Source of the DNA: Takakia lepidozioides
Taxonomy: Eukaryota > Streptophyta > Takakiopsida > Takakiales > Takakiaceae
Reading direction: 5' to 3'
DNA length: 64,000 bases
NCBI GenBank assembly: GCA_030704615.1
Contig: CM060734.1
Coordinates: forward strand, 3,100,001-3,164,000
Positions 13,270 through 26,206 of the stretch are shown here, piece by piece; position 1 is the stretch's first letter; the number at the start of each line of letters is the position of its first letter. The translations under genes and the position numbers were made by a program. The notes beneath the pieces are model-generated. The model had not been told where the DNA came from, made no database searches, and worked only from the letters and a program-made list of their open reading frames with translations.

Positions 13270-13400
13270 ACTTAGGGTATGAAGGGTTGGTTCCTAGGGT
13301 ATGAAGGGTTGGTTCCTATTGCTACGAAGGGCATTGGTTCATATTGGGGGTTGGTTGGTTCCTATTGCTATGAAGGGGGTTGGTTCCTATCGTGGGCAGG
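13270..13400 (+). repeat. GGTTGGTTCCTA minisatellite
   Basis: Five to six imperfect units of TATGAAGGGTTGGTTCCTA-like sequence, with periods of about 22 to 35 bp. The first two units are nearly identical. Confidence 0.8.
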
Positions 13401-13772
13401 GACAGCAAGTTATCTCCATATCAGCAATCATTCTTGTTCCTGTCACCATCTTCATCTTCAGCCCGAATTCAATGATAAATTCTTCTTGTCTGTGTCGACA
13501 GACCCTCGATATTCTTCAAAGAATTGGGAGTTCTCTTCCAGCTGCACATCATTTGGATGATCACATCAGCATTTGGATGCTGATGACAATCAAGTAATCA
13601 AATCAAAATAAGTATGCAAAGTTCAAGAGAAGGCAGCAGAGCATGCCACTTCAGAACTCACTTTTCCGTGCATACTTCTAATCTGCATACATTGAAGTCA
13701 CTCCCATTACCTCCCTTACCCAGGGCGTCCCTCTGGGGCCCTTTGTCTCCCTTCCTTTGGGAACCCCCAATT

Positions 13773-14400
13773 TTAGTAATCTCTGCATGACTGACTACTG
13801 GATAAAAGAGTGTGAATTGGAGAATGTGAAGGAGGGGAGGGAAAGATGGGTTGGAGGAGGTGAGAGAACCCAAACATTTGATGAGTTGTAGTAAGGTTGG
13901 TAGCTGGTAGCAAGTGCAAGAGCTTATACCCAGACTTCCACAATCCTTTCAACCAGCCATAATGGGTAAATGCCAGTAAGTTGCCATAAATGGGCGTAGA
14001 TGGAGACCATTCTAATAAGGTCACCAACAACTCTTCAAGAACTGGGCCGGTCCATTTAGCAAAACATTCAGGTTGTGGGCCCCAGTTTAATTCCATAAGC
14101 TCAACCAGACCTTGACCATCTCTTCAAAGACCCCAACATCCTTTCTCACATAGACAAGCCACTTCTACGGTATTCTTCCTTCCAGGTGGAATGGTTGTCT
14201 CCGATTTGTCCAGTTACTCCTGACTTCACAAACAAACACCCATGTGGGAACCACCCATAGCAGCCCTTTGTCCCAAAACATCTCCAACTGGGGAGCTCTT
14301 TTTTCCTTGTACTTGGGTTCAGGCCCCCTCCAGAATAAGTTTGCCAAAGAGCACAGCCTATAGCAAATCTTAACTGGGATTCATGCAGAGCGAATGCCAA
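13773..14400 (-). pseudogene. Degraded coding-like block, unidentified
   Basis: Two consecutive minus-strand open frames read ESQLRFAIGCALWQTY and then WTGPVLEELLVTLLEW and HYGWLKGLWKSGYKLL. They have the feel of an old protein-coding sequence with frameshifts between them. I do not recognise the family; a fragment of a transposable-element ORF is a guess. A chance open frame is also possible. Confidence 0.25.
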
Positions 14401-14768
14401 GTGGAGACCTGATTTTTCTGGAGTCTTGCTGTACAGTAGGCCTTCTTGTTCTTCCTTGAGCAGCCCCTCTTACTTCCTCTCTCATAGGCCTTTTGAGCTG
14501 TCTTTTCTGTGCTAGTCGCAAGCTCGTCCCCTCAGCTCTTCTAGCTTTACTAGCTTTGAAAAAATTCTCTTTCTTTATTTCTCACACGATGGGAAAAAGG
14601 TCACTCTTGTTTAAAATTTATGTTACTGTGGCTGGAAATCAGACTTCGTCAAATGTCAACCCTTCAGCTTGGAGATTGTACCCAACATATACATCAAATC
14701 TGCAAGAGAGAAGTAGCTGATAATGCTTGCTTCCTTACTCCTTTCAAAGGTTTGGCAGTCAATCCTCC

Positions 14769-17700
14769 TCATCGGAGCCCAGTTTTTTGCTTTTTCCACT
14801 TATAAGCAGCTTCCAGTATCTTAAGGTTGGGGGCCATTCCCGTCTGCTCTGGGAAGATGTAGTCTGTGTATTCCTCATACCTGCCACCATCAGCCAATTG
14901 TAATCAATTTAAGACATGAACAGGGCATCTATGTCCCTTTCACTCTTCACACTTCCCCCTTGTCTCAAGCTCTAAGAATTAACAAAACATCAAAAGGAAG
15001 ATGATACCAGAGAGAAGCCCATGTCTTCATAACAGGGAGGATAGAAGGGAGCTTGATTACTTTGAAGATGGATAAGTATTGCATACCCAGACGGTGTCCC
15101 ATCCTCGGCTGTGATGGGTCGCTTTCGCTTTACCCTTCGCAGCATCTTCTTCTGCACATCGGCAACATTTCCAAGCTCTGCAAAACTGCGTTCCGCATCC
15201 CGCCATTCCTCCAGCAGCATTGCCCTTTCCTCTTTTTGATCAGGTGCTGATGTTCGCAAGCTTTCAAAAGCCCTTTCAAACACAGCTGCCATTGCGCAAG
15301 AGGTTTGATGCATAATTCAGTCAATTGAAATTTCCGTTATCAACCCACCCTCTTTTCCTTGGTAACTTCCTGTGTTTTACTTGCAAGCAACAAAAGATGC
15401 TATGCCATGAGGTTTCTGGAGCCACCCTGGAGGGAACGAACCAACTTTATCTACAGATGCAAATCGCCATATTGAGGCCAAATGAGGACAATCCTGCAAT
15501 AGCGTACCCACCTCTGGAGTGAAGCACTCGCTCCTTTGTTTCCATGAGCATAGTGTCAGGATCACGGTCCCTGCCTTCTTCTTGTGCCCTGCACTCTTCT
15601 GCCAAGGGCACAGTTGCCTCAAATTTGGCAAAGCTGACCCACACTTTTAAATGCTTTGTGCGGTCCAGCAATCTCTCATACAGTTGCCGCGTTCGCTCAT
15701 GCTCCCCTTCAGATATCTCAAACTCAATATATGCCTATCACAAACACAAAAAAACATTAAACTAAATTGAACCTCTGAATTGAACCTGAATGAAATTGAG
15801 CAGAATATAACAGATTGATTGCAGAATACTACAACGCAAAAAGGACCCAATGTGCAGACAAGATATCCACCTTCCAAAGCAACTCAGGCATATCAAGAAC
15901 AGGTTGTGCAATGGCAAGTTCAAAAATTGAACGCCCCCTCTCTGTCTCTCCTAGAGACCTCTCTAGCTCGGCAAACTTGCTCCATGCATAACAATTTGCA
16001 GGTGCCCATTCCAGGTACTTTTCATACAAGGTTCGACATCGGTCAATATTTCCAAGCTGCAGTTCTATCTCAATGTATGTCTTGAAGATCTGCAGTCCCA
16101 AACCCCAAGAAGATTTCTTAGTCGAAAGTCCTTCAACAATTCACAAGGCGTAACTAATGAAGTCCACTAAGGGAAGTGCTGTGAGTTCTCCACCTTTCAT
16201 TTCAACAGCTAAAGTTTTCCTCATGATATATCTTACATGGTACACCAAGACACAACACAGCACTGCACTGGACTAGCACCATTCTCTAAAGACCTTTCAA
16301 ACCATCTGAGTGACCATAAATATGGTGGCACAATATCAAGAAAACTTGTCATTACTTTGTCCTTAGGGGCCATGCCAATGGCAGAGCCCAAGATTTTCCG
16401 AGCAGCCTTGAGGTCTTTCTGTCGGATCTCAAACTGCGCTGCCATTAGCCACATCTTTGCAAATGAAAACTTCTTATGCGGAATCAACTTCAAACACTCC
16501 CTGCAACACCACCATCCAGCTCTTGTCAACAAAGAATTGCATGAAAACTAGCCTTACACACTACATATTGGACATTCTACTTGCAATTCCCATAACAAAA
16601 AATGATCAGGCTGTGTCCCTCTATTTGTCCACCTAAAATAGCCTTCTCCTTTTCAGCAATAGGCTGAATTTCAAACTAAAAATAGGTTGCCCACGTCAGT
16701 CGTGTTGGTTAAACTCGGCCAAAAAAAATCCAAATGATGTCTGGATAACAGAGTCTCTAGTGATGGCTACTATGCCAAACAATCCCTCTTTGAAAGCATA
16801 AAAAAGATGATCAATGCACCCTCTTTGCTCAAGTTGAGAATTCAGAGCGGATATTGGCATCACATTGATGCTAAATTAAAGATAGTTCTAGAGAGATTGG
16901 CCAATCCAGCTTTGCATAATCTGGTAAGTCCCACTAAAAAGATTCTGCTCTACTCCCATCCCCAGGGCTCTCTACACCCTTTCCATTTGAGTCTAACCTG
17001 GCAATGAGGTCTACTGCTGTAAGGCTACAGCAAGGGAAGTCAAGATTGTACTCATACTCTTTCCCTCCCTCCCTCCCTCTGATTTCTATCTGGGGACATT
17101 GCAACCGTTCTGAGCAATCAGTAGGCCCTCTACCTGTATACCTCCCTTGTCCGGTCCCAATCTTCTGCCTCCAGCTCCTCATATAATGCATAGTTGATCC
17201 TATCAGCACAGCCAGAGATTAGAAACAAACAATCAGGTCCGCGTATGGAACTGCCCAGCCCTAATCTGTCTTGGCTTTGGGCAAACAGTGAAGCTAATAG
17301 TTGGTGACTTGTGTCTCACCAGAGATAGATGTAGCGTTGCCAGTAACGCTTCTCCTCTGCAGGGGGCTCGTTGGCTATGGCTCTCTCATACACCTCCCTA
17401 ACCTTAGCTTTATCACCAACACTTTCCTCCAGCCGGGCATAATCAAACCACACCTCATAATTCAAAGGATTTTTTTTCACCTCCTCTTCATATTGAAACC
17501 GCCTTTTCCCCACAATAACGTCCTCAATTCCCTCCCTGTCTCCGTACTGCTTCTCAAATTGCACAAACTTCCGATAGAGGTCTTCAGCCTGTCCCTTGGG
17601 AATGTGGTCTAATGCATACTTGTATATGCAACGTGCTCTCTCTATCTCCTTAAATCTTTCCTCAAAATCAGCAAACGCTACAAATAATTCTTCTGTCTGC

Positions 17701-18473
17701 CCATCGTCTCCCAGCTGCTCAATCGCTCGCTCATAGAACTTACGTCCCTTGGCAGTTTCTCCACTCTTTACTTCAAATTTTGCATACCGCACCCATGCCT
17801 TCACCGTCGGATGACACTGCACATACCTGTCACAAATTCCTCTTGCTCTGTCTATTTCGTTATACCGAAGCTCGAATTTAATGTAGGCAGACCAGCCATG
17901 GTGGTCAGGCTCCCACGCCATCCATCTTTCAAAGATCTGCCGAGCACCTGCTACATTACCAAGCATTTCCTCCATGTGAATGTACTTATACCATAGCTGG
18001 TCGATCCGAGGGAGGAGGGACACAGCCCTGTCCAACACATTCCTTGCATGGTTTACAAACCGATGCTTCATCTCCATCTCTGCACACTTCAGCCAAAGAG
18101 TTGTGTTGCGATAATCCACCTCCAGTGCTCTCTCCCAAATTGATCGGGCCCGGGCAAAGTCTCTCTGACTTTCTTCCCATAGTGCATATTTCACCCACAC
18201 ACTGGTATTCCATCGCACTCGTCGAATCAAGTCTTCAAACTCCTTACGTCTCCGCAGCCGATACTCTGCAAGCTCTTCAGTATCAGTGATTTTCTGCTTG
18301 GGAGGTAGAATTTCAGCCTCCTGTCGTTCCCTCGCCTCTCTTAGAATCTGTTCAGCAGTGATTTGCACAGGAGCCGGGGTCTTGTTCTTCACACGCGTCG
18401 GGCGTGGCAACTTCACCTCCGTCTCCTTCCTAGTCAGAAACCCTAACGCAGGATCTGCCTCCTTCATCCCCAT
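14769..18473 (-). CDS. CRNKL1: Crooked-neck-like pre-mRNA splicing factor (CRNKL1/CLF1/SYF3), 7 exons, 705 aa
   Basis: This HAT-repeat scaffold belongs to the Prp19-associated (NineTeen) complex and helps assemble the active spliceosome. Exons: 18473-17320, 17199-17134, 16500-16356, 16089-15871, 15734-15512, 15285-15087 and 14880-14769. They total 2118 nt, all junctions are GT-AG and phases match. The N-terminus has the conserved [16 protein letters not shown], then repeated HAT units with W..Y/W.KYA and R.I(F/Y)ERA patterns, such as [18 protein letters not shown] and [18 protein letters not shown]. Exon 3 carries [13 protein letters not shown] and the last exon [12 protein letters not shown], both typical. 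Most of the protein is in the first exon. It lies tail to tail with RER1. A TATATAAT-like site lies about 310 bp upstream of the start. Confidence 0.95.
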
Positions 18474-19583
18474 CTTGGCTATCTATCTGCGCCTTCTTCT
18501 ACCACTCAAGAATCACACTCCAAGAAAAGAACTACCCCGCCACAACCAAAAACACAACCCGCACACACCATCTCCTCCCCACTCCCACCCCCGCTCCAAA
18601 CCACGCCCCCACATACACTCTTGTTTCTCACATTCACTGCATCTTCCTAATCGTAACTAACCAATCTTCCTTCCTCCAACATCATACTTGTCTCTCGCAC
18701 AGATCGCAGAACCCTAAATCGTAAAACCCTCCCTCGCTGCCTTCGAAGCCCGGCCCAACAAAGGGATCACCAAAATGGAAACTTTTGACGTATAATTATA
18801 TATTTTAGCTTTGTAGCGAATCACGAAAGAGAGCAGTCGGAATGATACTCTCCACTTGTTCTCGCTTTGTCAATTTTCAGAGGCCCTTCGATGGAGATGC
18901 TCTGTTGCTTTTTCAGACACTGGTGAGGCCCGCCATAGCTTTCGGATTTGAGCACCAAGCGAAGAAACTTCGTGGGACAAAGGAATCAGAAAAGAAGTCA
19001 GAAAAGTGGGATGACAGTCTTTAGTTGTTTCTTGTTCAGCACCATCTGATTGTATCCAGACAGGTCGTCCATGGCTCTCAAAAGTTTTCCAGTGAGGCAT
19101 CTCTGTCTGTGAGGCTTCTCTTCGTCTAGCATGTTACATTAAAGCACGACGGTTCTCTAACGCCCAATATGCCCGTAGAAGAAGCCATGGAGATATCCTG
19201 AGGCTCCGGAGCCTTCACAACATGAAACAGACATCACACTACTCATCTTGCCATAGACGTGCTCCGTTATCAGTGGCTAGAGATAACAGTGTCCATCCTT
19301 TCTACTAGACAGGATAGTTCGAGAGTGCTGATACTATCATGAACTGGCACGAATGTTTAATGACACAGGAAGCTTTAGCTTACACATCACTTTATTGCTT
19401 TGATCCTTGAGGATGTTGCTTCAGTTTGTATCAATCCGTGACTAACATCATGCAAGTATCATGCAATGGACTGCGCGAACTGTTATGTTCAACCATTGCA
19501 TGCGTGGTTACAACCAAGTGAGCGAGGTCATGGCTTTGCCTTCATCCAAACAACCATTACAATGATGCAGATTTAGAGACTAA
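18474..19583. other. Intergenic between CRNKL1 and SSU72
   Basis: Contains the CRNKL1 promoter and 5' untranslated region (about 18474-18840, C-rich on the plus strand) and the SSU72 3' flank. No other gene is seen. Confidence 0.5.
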
Positions 19584-22500
19584 TCAATAAAAGCAAATGG
19601 TATAAATAAGTCGTCTCCTGTGTTGTTTCTCAAATTTGCGAATGATGCCATCAATCTCATCCTCCCACGCCTCTGCCAGTTCAAGCTGCACCCCACCCAC
19701 TCCATTAGCTTCACAAAGTCACACATTTCTCATCTCATTGAGAACCATGATCTGCCATGACTTCCTGCACCTTCACATTGTTGCTCTCACAACACATGTG
19801 CTAACAAAAATGGCATGGCTAGCTAACTACGATGAGTAGAGCTCCCATGAATTCATCATGCTGATTATAGGCTACTATCATGAATGGTCTTAGGCAATCA
19901 CGCCATGGCAGATGGTCATTGCAGAAAGAACTGATCAACCGTAGCTTATACCACTTCCAGAAATAAGACACGCTTGCTGTGTATGTTAGTTTCTGGAAAT
20001 GAGAAAGTAGATCCCCTTCGAAGCGTACACGGGCCATTTCAAGAAACAACCCATTAGAATCAGATAGGAGATATGATCCACAGCTGCTTAAGCCCACTGA
20101 AAATTTTGGGAAACCCCCACTCTTTTGGCGAGAATGCAATCTTGGTTGATGATATTGCTTTCTGTCTGCTGCCTAGTGTGAAAGCCTGAAATACACGTGA
20201 TATTACACTAGGAAAGAACCGAGAGGGAGATGGACATGCAAACTACCAGATCTTTGGTTCCATAGGCTACTTCCAAGACTCTGCATATTAAGTACTAATT
20301 AGAAAATGTAGACAATTATATCAATGTTACTAGATGTTGGTGCAAGTAGAATAAAATAAACTGTTAGATGTACAGTAGAAGAAGACCAACAAAGATGACT
20401 CACCCTTTGACAAAGATCAAGAACAAGTTTGGCGCCTACTGCAGCCTCCTCATGGTTGTCTTTTACATCCATGTTAATCACCAATACAGTCTTCAGTAAC
20501 CTTGTCTCGCGGTTCTCAAGATCTGCATTTGTGTACCAAAAGAGGATGGCCATGAATAACTAGGTCAACCCATAAACTGGAGACTTGTGAGCAGCATTTG
20601 GTTCAATATTCCAGGATGAACACAACAACATTCACACTCATGACTCATATCGGCTAGCCTTAGAGCAGTATAATGTTATGTTGTGTTGTGACAGCACTTT
20701 CACAAATTGTTCAATAAGAAATTCTCCTAAACAAGAAGGACTGACACAACCCTCGAAACTATGTCTCATATTCTCATTGAATTGACTGAAATGACAACAG
20801 ACTTACAAAACCTCAGCCTGTGGCACAGAAGGTCACTCAGTTCAGGTATATGTCCTGATCAATGATTGCTAACAGGAAAAGGGTTCACATTGATTGCTGT
20901 CCTGCTGTTGTAGGATGTCCAGCAACAATCTAGCAGAGAGATAGTTGAAGCCATATCACCAGATAGACCCGTTGTGAACTTCTACGTCACCACTATTCAA
21001 CCCTTCTTTTTCCACCCCAATAGCGGAGAGCAGATCGGCAGACAGAACAGACCTTCGGTGACCATGTCAAAAACTCTCTCTTCAAATGTGAAAACCACAT
21101 CAAAAGCGCCATCGGCAGCATTATTTTGCCAACGCTGTGGGGCCTCCTTTACAGTCAAATTACGCTTCAGCATTTGTAATAGCCCATTCCGCTTGTATCT
21201 GCCCCTCTCTTGTTAAATAAACCAGGTAACATTTGACCAGAACTCAACGGCACAACTGATCTGCACACTAGAATGAAAAACTAAACGGTCTTTCATTCTG
21301 GAAATGGGCTAACGGTGCTTACATCTGACAAACCAAATTACCACAGACCTTTGAATCTGGGACTCATAGCACATTAACCCAATAAAACACATTGCTGATA
21401 TACTAGAGAACTACCAAAACAACAAAAATCAGCCCCCTTCCAACATAGAAGTTACTAGTACCTATCAGGTGATGGCTAGCACCAAGTGCTGCTGTGTGGA
21501 CTTCCAACTGCATGTGTCCTTAAGTTACATAGAAATGCACCAATTGGAAGAATTTGACGTTGTATAATCAATGAATTCCTTTTCCCCTCTCCATCCCCCA
21601 CCCCCCCCTCTTACAACACACCAGGTGAATAGTGCTAATATGCGACCCTCATTAAGCCCCTTTGGTCGGATTCACAACTCATGTCCCATACTCATAGGAA
21701 GGTAAAGGCATCTCCAGAGAACCACCTGAGGCTAAGAGAAGAACTTCAAACTCCTCCTTAAATAACTATTTCCACTGATCCCCTAATTGATTTTTCAAGC
21801 CCTAATACCTGCTTGACCTGTGGGACTAGCAGCTGCTGCAACAGTTCCACAATTGGACCTATTAATCTCGACTCAAGGTGGTCTGTCAATCCTGCTGACC
21901 CTGCAAGAAGGCAGGAAAAGGTAAGACACCTAATCATGTAGTCCTTGACTTGGCATTGTACATTAATGGATTTGATCCATTTCCAACACAAATGAGCTGA
22001 TTTTGTCCAAAAACTGACCAAATAGAGCGTCTAATTCCTAGGTTCACATGAATGTTTATGGTCCGTTCCAGAGAAGGATTGCACCGGTGACAAGTACAAA
22101 GCTCATGTAGTCATCTCCAATCGGACTCCACTCGGGGAGAAAAAAGAATTGAAGAGTTCTAAAATCCAAGGAACAGCTTATAACTGGCTTCCTATACCGA
22201 GATCCTGTGATATCACATCTGGATAAGCCAATTCTCGTTCAGGTGCTAATAGAATGATCTCGGTAAAAAAAAAGCTCAATTCACAGCGAACATGCTTGGA
22301 ATAAACTGCAGTTTGCAAAGTTCATCCTCTTTATTAAAAATATGACAGCAAGAGATCAATAAACCCTTGCAAAACTATGAGCAGAATACAACCACCAAAG
22401 ATTACTAAACCTCAGAGCGCACTTGCCTCGGTCCCTCGGTCCCTTCCCCTCTTTTCAACGGAGACTTAAGAAAGGATACAGATCGGGGTCTTTCCGTTTC

Positions 22501-22694
22501 AGATCGTCAAACATGAATTGGTAGGGAGTGCCGAAAGCATAGACATTGGGCTCTCGGATCGAAGGACCTGGGAGTTTCACATGTGCGCCAGTACCATACG
22601 AGCTCACATCCAGTCCCTGCTTCTGCAGCAGCGCGTGCGCCTCCATGCTGCGATTCTGATTGCTTGCACACACCATGGCATGGCGCAGCCTCAT
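19584..22694 (-). CDS. SSU72: SSU72 RNA polymerase II CTD phosphatase, 4 exons, 193 aa
   Basis: SSU72 removes phosphate from Ser5/Ser7 of the Pol II C-terminal domain and works with the 3'-end cleavage and polyadenylation machinery. Exons: 22694-22480, 21198-21053, 20522-20404 and 19685-19584; they sum to 582 nt with GT-AG borders and matching phases. The catalytic C-x5-R loop is in CASNQNRS near residue 10. Other conserved blocks are YGTGAHVKLPGPS, FGTPYQFMFDDLKRKDPD, YKRNGLLQMLKRNLTVK, APQRWQ, DVVFTFEERVFD, VINMDVKDNHEEAAVGA, and the end HRRRLIYTICFY. The family's usual length is about 195 residues, so it looks complete. Confidence 0.96.
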
Positions 22695-23310
22695 TCACCT
22701 GCTTGCCGCCCCCCTTCGTAACCTGGCAGCCCCACCCTTCTTCCACCGTCCCCGCTACCTTCTACTGCCCCCACGTCCGTTTCCCCCTAACTCGCTCGAT
22801 TTTCATACGCACATTGCTCTCCACCACCTCTCCCCGGCTCTCTTTCTCTCTCTCTTCTCTCTGCTATCACGCTCCGATAAAATCTGCTTCTATCCCCAAG
22901 TGCTGCTCTCTAAATCTTTCTGCTGCTCTCCTTCAAACATCCTGCAGATGATCAAACTGACTGATGCACACGCCTCTTTCCACTTGCATTTCAAGCTCTA
23001 TCTCAAAAACCCAACACTGTTTTCCTGCTCAATCCTCCTCACAGGATCTGTAGATTCTACGTTCCCGAGACAGAAAGCTAGGGATTCCACCTCTGACGCC
23101 GGTCTTCTCATCATCAATCCCTTTACTAAAGACCACCAAAAAAATCCCACACTCACACTTTATAGGAAAAGATCTGCCCACTGTCTTTTTCTTTTCTGTT
23201 TTTTTTTTTTTTTTTTTTTTTTTGGAGAACAGGGAACATGCCCTGGTTTAATTTATTAAAATTATTGAAGGTTTTCTGTTTTACTTTTTTACTTTTTTCT
23301 CCTGATAGAC
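22695..23310. other. SSU72 upstream region with poly-T run
   Basis: Pyrimidine-rich on the plus strand, so the SSU72 leader is purine-rich. A run of about 25 T occupies 23199-23223. A long plus-strand open frame here overlaps SSU72 antisense and has no recognisable product. The Gypsy LTR begins at 23311. Confidence 0.55.
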
Positions 23311-23848
23311 TGTGGAGCTGGGATTCCTTCTCACCTGCTTTTTCGACTTGGATGAACGGAGGAGGGATGTGCTCCAGATGATTTAGGGATGGACAGAACC
23401 GGGATGAAGTCTGGATGAACTTACACCTTACGCATGAGGATGAGCTGGCAACAGCTTATGACTTTATTAGGTGCTGTCTTATTCTAACAGCGAGTGTAGG
23501 AGTAGATTAGGATGGATTTGGGTGATCTGGCTTCTTTCTATGGCTATATTGGAAGGGCATCTGGCTGACCTATATGTAAGTGTCACGCGGCACTAGGATT
23601 ATATTACGACCTAATACTATTTCAGCTCCACTGTGGCAGTGGAGGGTGGCTTTTGGATCTTACGCGAGTGTACGTTTGGTGTAAAGGTGTGCTTGAGTGT
23701 GTTGATGAATGTGTTTTGGATGTTCGACTCTGTTGCGTCATCTTCGTGAGATTCCGACTTCTCTGCCAGGCCCATCCATCGACTACATCCCCCTTGATAG
23801 GATTAAGTCCGGTAGAGGAAGGGGAACAAACCCATAGCGCCGGAATCA
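23311..23848 (+). repeat. 5' LTR of Gypsy element 1
   Basis: Starts TGTGGAGCT and ends CCGGAATCA, with TG...CA termini. It aligns along its length with 29705-30226. The matches include the blocks around TTACGCATGAGGATGAGC and AAGTCCGGTAGAGGAAG. It is 538 bp against 522 bp for the partner. Confidence 0.92.
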
Positions 23849-23866
23849 TGGTGGAGATGCGGGGTA
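23849..23866 (+). other. Primer-binding site, tRNA-Ala type
   Basis: Directly after the LTR lies TGGTGGAGATGCGGGG. Its complement ends CGCATCTCCACCA, which is the 3' end of plant tRNA-Ala with CCA added. The assignment rests on my memory of plant tRNA-Ala sequences. Confidence 0.75.
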
Positions 23867-24034
23867 GAAGAAATCGTTAACAGAGATTTTGGCTCGTACG
23901 AAACACCTGAGAACAGTATATTGCATATGGGGGATCCTGCATGATTGAGGAGAGAGGTAGTGGCAAAATGGTGGCTTGTATGTCATGCATAGTGAGAGAG
24001 AGAGAGAGTTTGTCTGCTCAAGCTTTTCTGTGTT

Positions 24035-25958
24035 TTGAGAGTTTCGCAAGTGAGCACTATGGCCTCCAGTTCTGAACGTGGTTGGTTTGAGCTTGATCAA
24101 TTTGAGGTCCCGCACTTGAGACAGACCCAGGCGTTAGAATCTTGTTACATTTGTGAACTTGCACGTCGTAACCTGTTACCTGAGCAGCTTGTGTTTGTCA
24201 ATTATCCGGAGGGAGAACCGATTCCACGACCTGAGCTCCCGCTGGACACGCCCTCAGAGTTCTGGGCCAAAACTTTTGAGAAGACTGCACGCAAAGAAGC
24301 TTCCAAGCCCATACACACTAAAGCGGAGCAGAAGGAACAGAGCCGGCGCATTCGCGAGTCTCTTTAGGGAGCCTACGCCGCACGCCTTCTCCTCAAGCTC
24401 CATTCCAGAGAAGTCACTCTGCAGATTCCCCTTGCTAGTGCCAAGGAGCAGTTGGAGAGTGGTGAGAAACTTAGTTGGGCTATATTGGGCATTCCACAAT
24501 TGTCAGTGAGTCGAGAATTGGGTGTAGAGCTTGAGAGCTTCCTGCCTCCTGACAAGCCGAGCCCTCTACGATTGTGGGAGTTGGTTAAAGGGGGTACATC
24601 GATTCTGCTTGCTAATTTGAGGCCTAGAATTCCACCAGCCCCTACCCGGGATCCCACTTGGGAAGAGCTCATCACTGGTATTCCCGACTCTGATTTTCCT
24701 TTTTGTCCCAGTGATGTGTTGATCTTTCCGGGGGTGTGTTTTCGGCGTGAAACAGTAGGTCTCTACAAGTCCGAAGCAGCCAAGGGATATCTTGCCCATA
24801 CGCTGTCGGTGAAGGAAAAGGTGGTCCGCAGCATCGTGCGTGTAACTTTTTGGCTCAAGGGTGAAGAGGAGCTGTGGGCTTTCTTGGGGGAAGGAGTGTA
24901 CCTGCTGCACAAGCATCGCTTCATCACCTCTCATTGTATGCCTGGGTGGGATTCGAAGCTCAGTGCCCCTTCGGACAGGTAGCCGTGTACTCCTCTTCTC
25001 ATGCCTGTGTTTACAAGATCTATGCTAGAGAGAGAAGCAGAAGAGACGACATGGGACTAAGTGAGTTGGAAAAACGTGCAGCGGAAGAGAGGGAAGAGAC
25101 AGCAACTAATGAAAGAAATAATACGGAAATGGGAGAGTCGTCCGGAGATCACAAGGATCCGGCGACTGTGCCTCAACCCACATTTGATTTGGACGAGCTA
25201 TGTGAAGCCATGGGGGTGATTTCAAATTGTCCTCCGCTTATGAAGATGTTGCTGAAACAGACTGAAGCTCCGGATTCTACATCACGGAAAACTGATCATG
25301 GGGAGCGAATGCATAAGCAACAATACCCTGAGTACAACTTAGAAGAGGATTTTGAGTCCTTCTTGGAATTTTTTGAAATCAGCACAGAAATGAATGGTGT
25401 TCCCCCACGGTTCCAAGTAAAGTCTTTTCGGATCTGTCTCAAGGGAGAGGCCAGGCAACTGTTTGAGTCCAATATCAAGGACAAAAATGATCTTACTTGG
25501 GTAGAAGCCAGAGAATTGGCTCGCAAGCTCTTTCGTGAGGAAAACCCATAGCTTACACCACACTAGACTTAAAATTTCATTTTGGCGACAGTGTGTGGAA
25601 ATACTACACTGACTTGCGAACTGCAATCTGTAAGTCAGTTCTAATTGCCTCAGAGAGACCCACTATTTTGAAACATTGTTTTGTAAAGGGCTTGCCCCCT
25701 GCTGAGGAAGTGTTTCTACAAAAACAGACTTACACTACTGAGGATGAAATGGTTGAATTAATAGAAGAACGCCTTCGTCTAAAAGCTGCCAAGGCTGGAT
25801 TTGCAAAACCAGCCACTATCAAACACACACACCTGGCCAATGAAAAAACTGATGTTGTGATTACTGATGGGCACTTTGGGGTGAAAGGCCTTGCAGAAGA
25901 TTTGGTACCTTCCCTTGTGCATAAACTGTCCTCATTCCGTGATGAAATCCAGGGTTAA
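24035..25958 (+). pseudogene. Gypsy 1 gag region, frameshifted
   Basis: Several plus-strand frames in series. The first (24059 on) begins MASSSERGWFELDQFEV and stops at 24367. The next (24452-24982) contains LHKHRFITSHCMPGWDS. A third (to 25551) reads EDFESFLEFFEIS and DLTWVEARELARKLF, which resembles the retrotransposon gag fold. A fourth (25593-25958) contains ILKHCFVKGLPPAEEVF. I do not recognise the two upstream frames; they form an N-terminal extension of about 300 codons before the gag-like part. Confidence 0.7.
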
Positions 25959-26206
25959 CTACAGGCCTTCAAGGCAGAGGTTAACTGGAAACCAGCTGGC
26001 TCCCAAAACACTGGTCACAAGGGTAAAACTAACACCGGCCCTAGGTATAAAGCCAGACTATCCGTGGTGGCATGCATGGTTTGCAAATCCAAAGAGCACT
26101 ACACCAGGTTCTGCCCTTACCTCTCTCAACTCCCTGCTCTCATTGATCGTTATGAGAAAGAGAAAACCTCGAAAGGCCATTTAAATGACCAAGATCGTCC
26201 GTAAGA

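Larger units (their letters stand above)
12363..14768. other. Intergenic between convergent RER1 and CRNKL1
   Basis: Holds the 3' untranslated regions of both genes, a minisatellite at 13270-13400 and a degraded coding-like block at 13773-14400 (separate entries). No intact gene is recognised. Confidence 0.5.

Noticed and set aside
22660-23259. Plus-strand 199-codon open frame
   Set aside because: Overlaps SSU72 exon 1 antisense and ends in translated poly-T; no family match.
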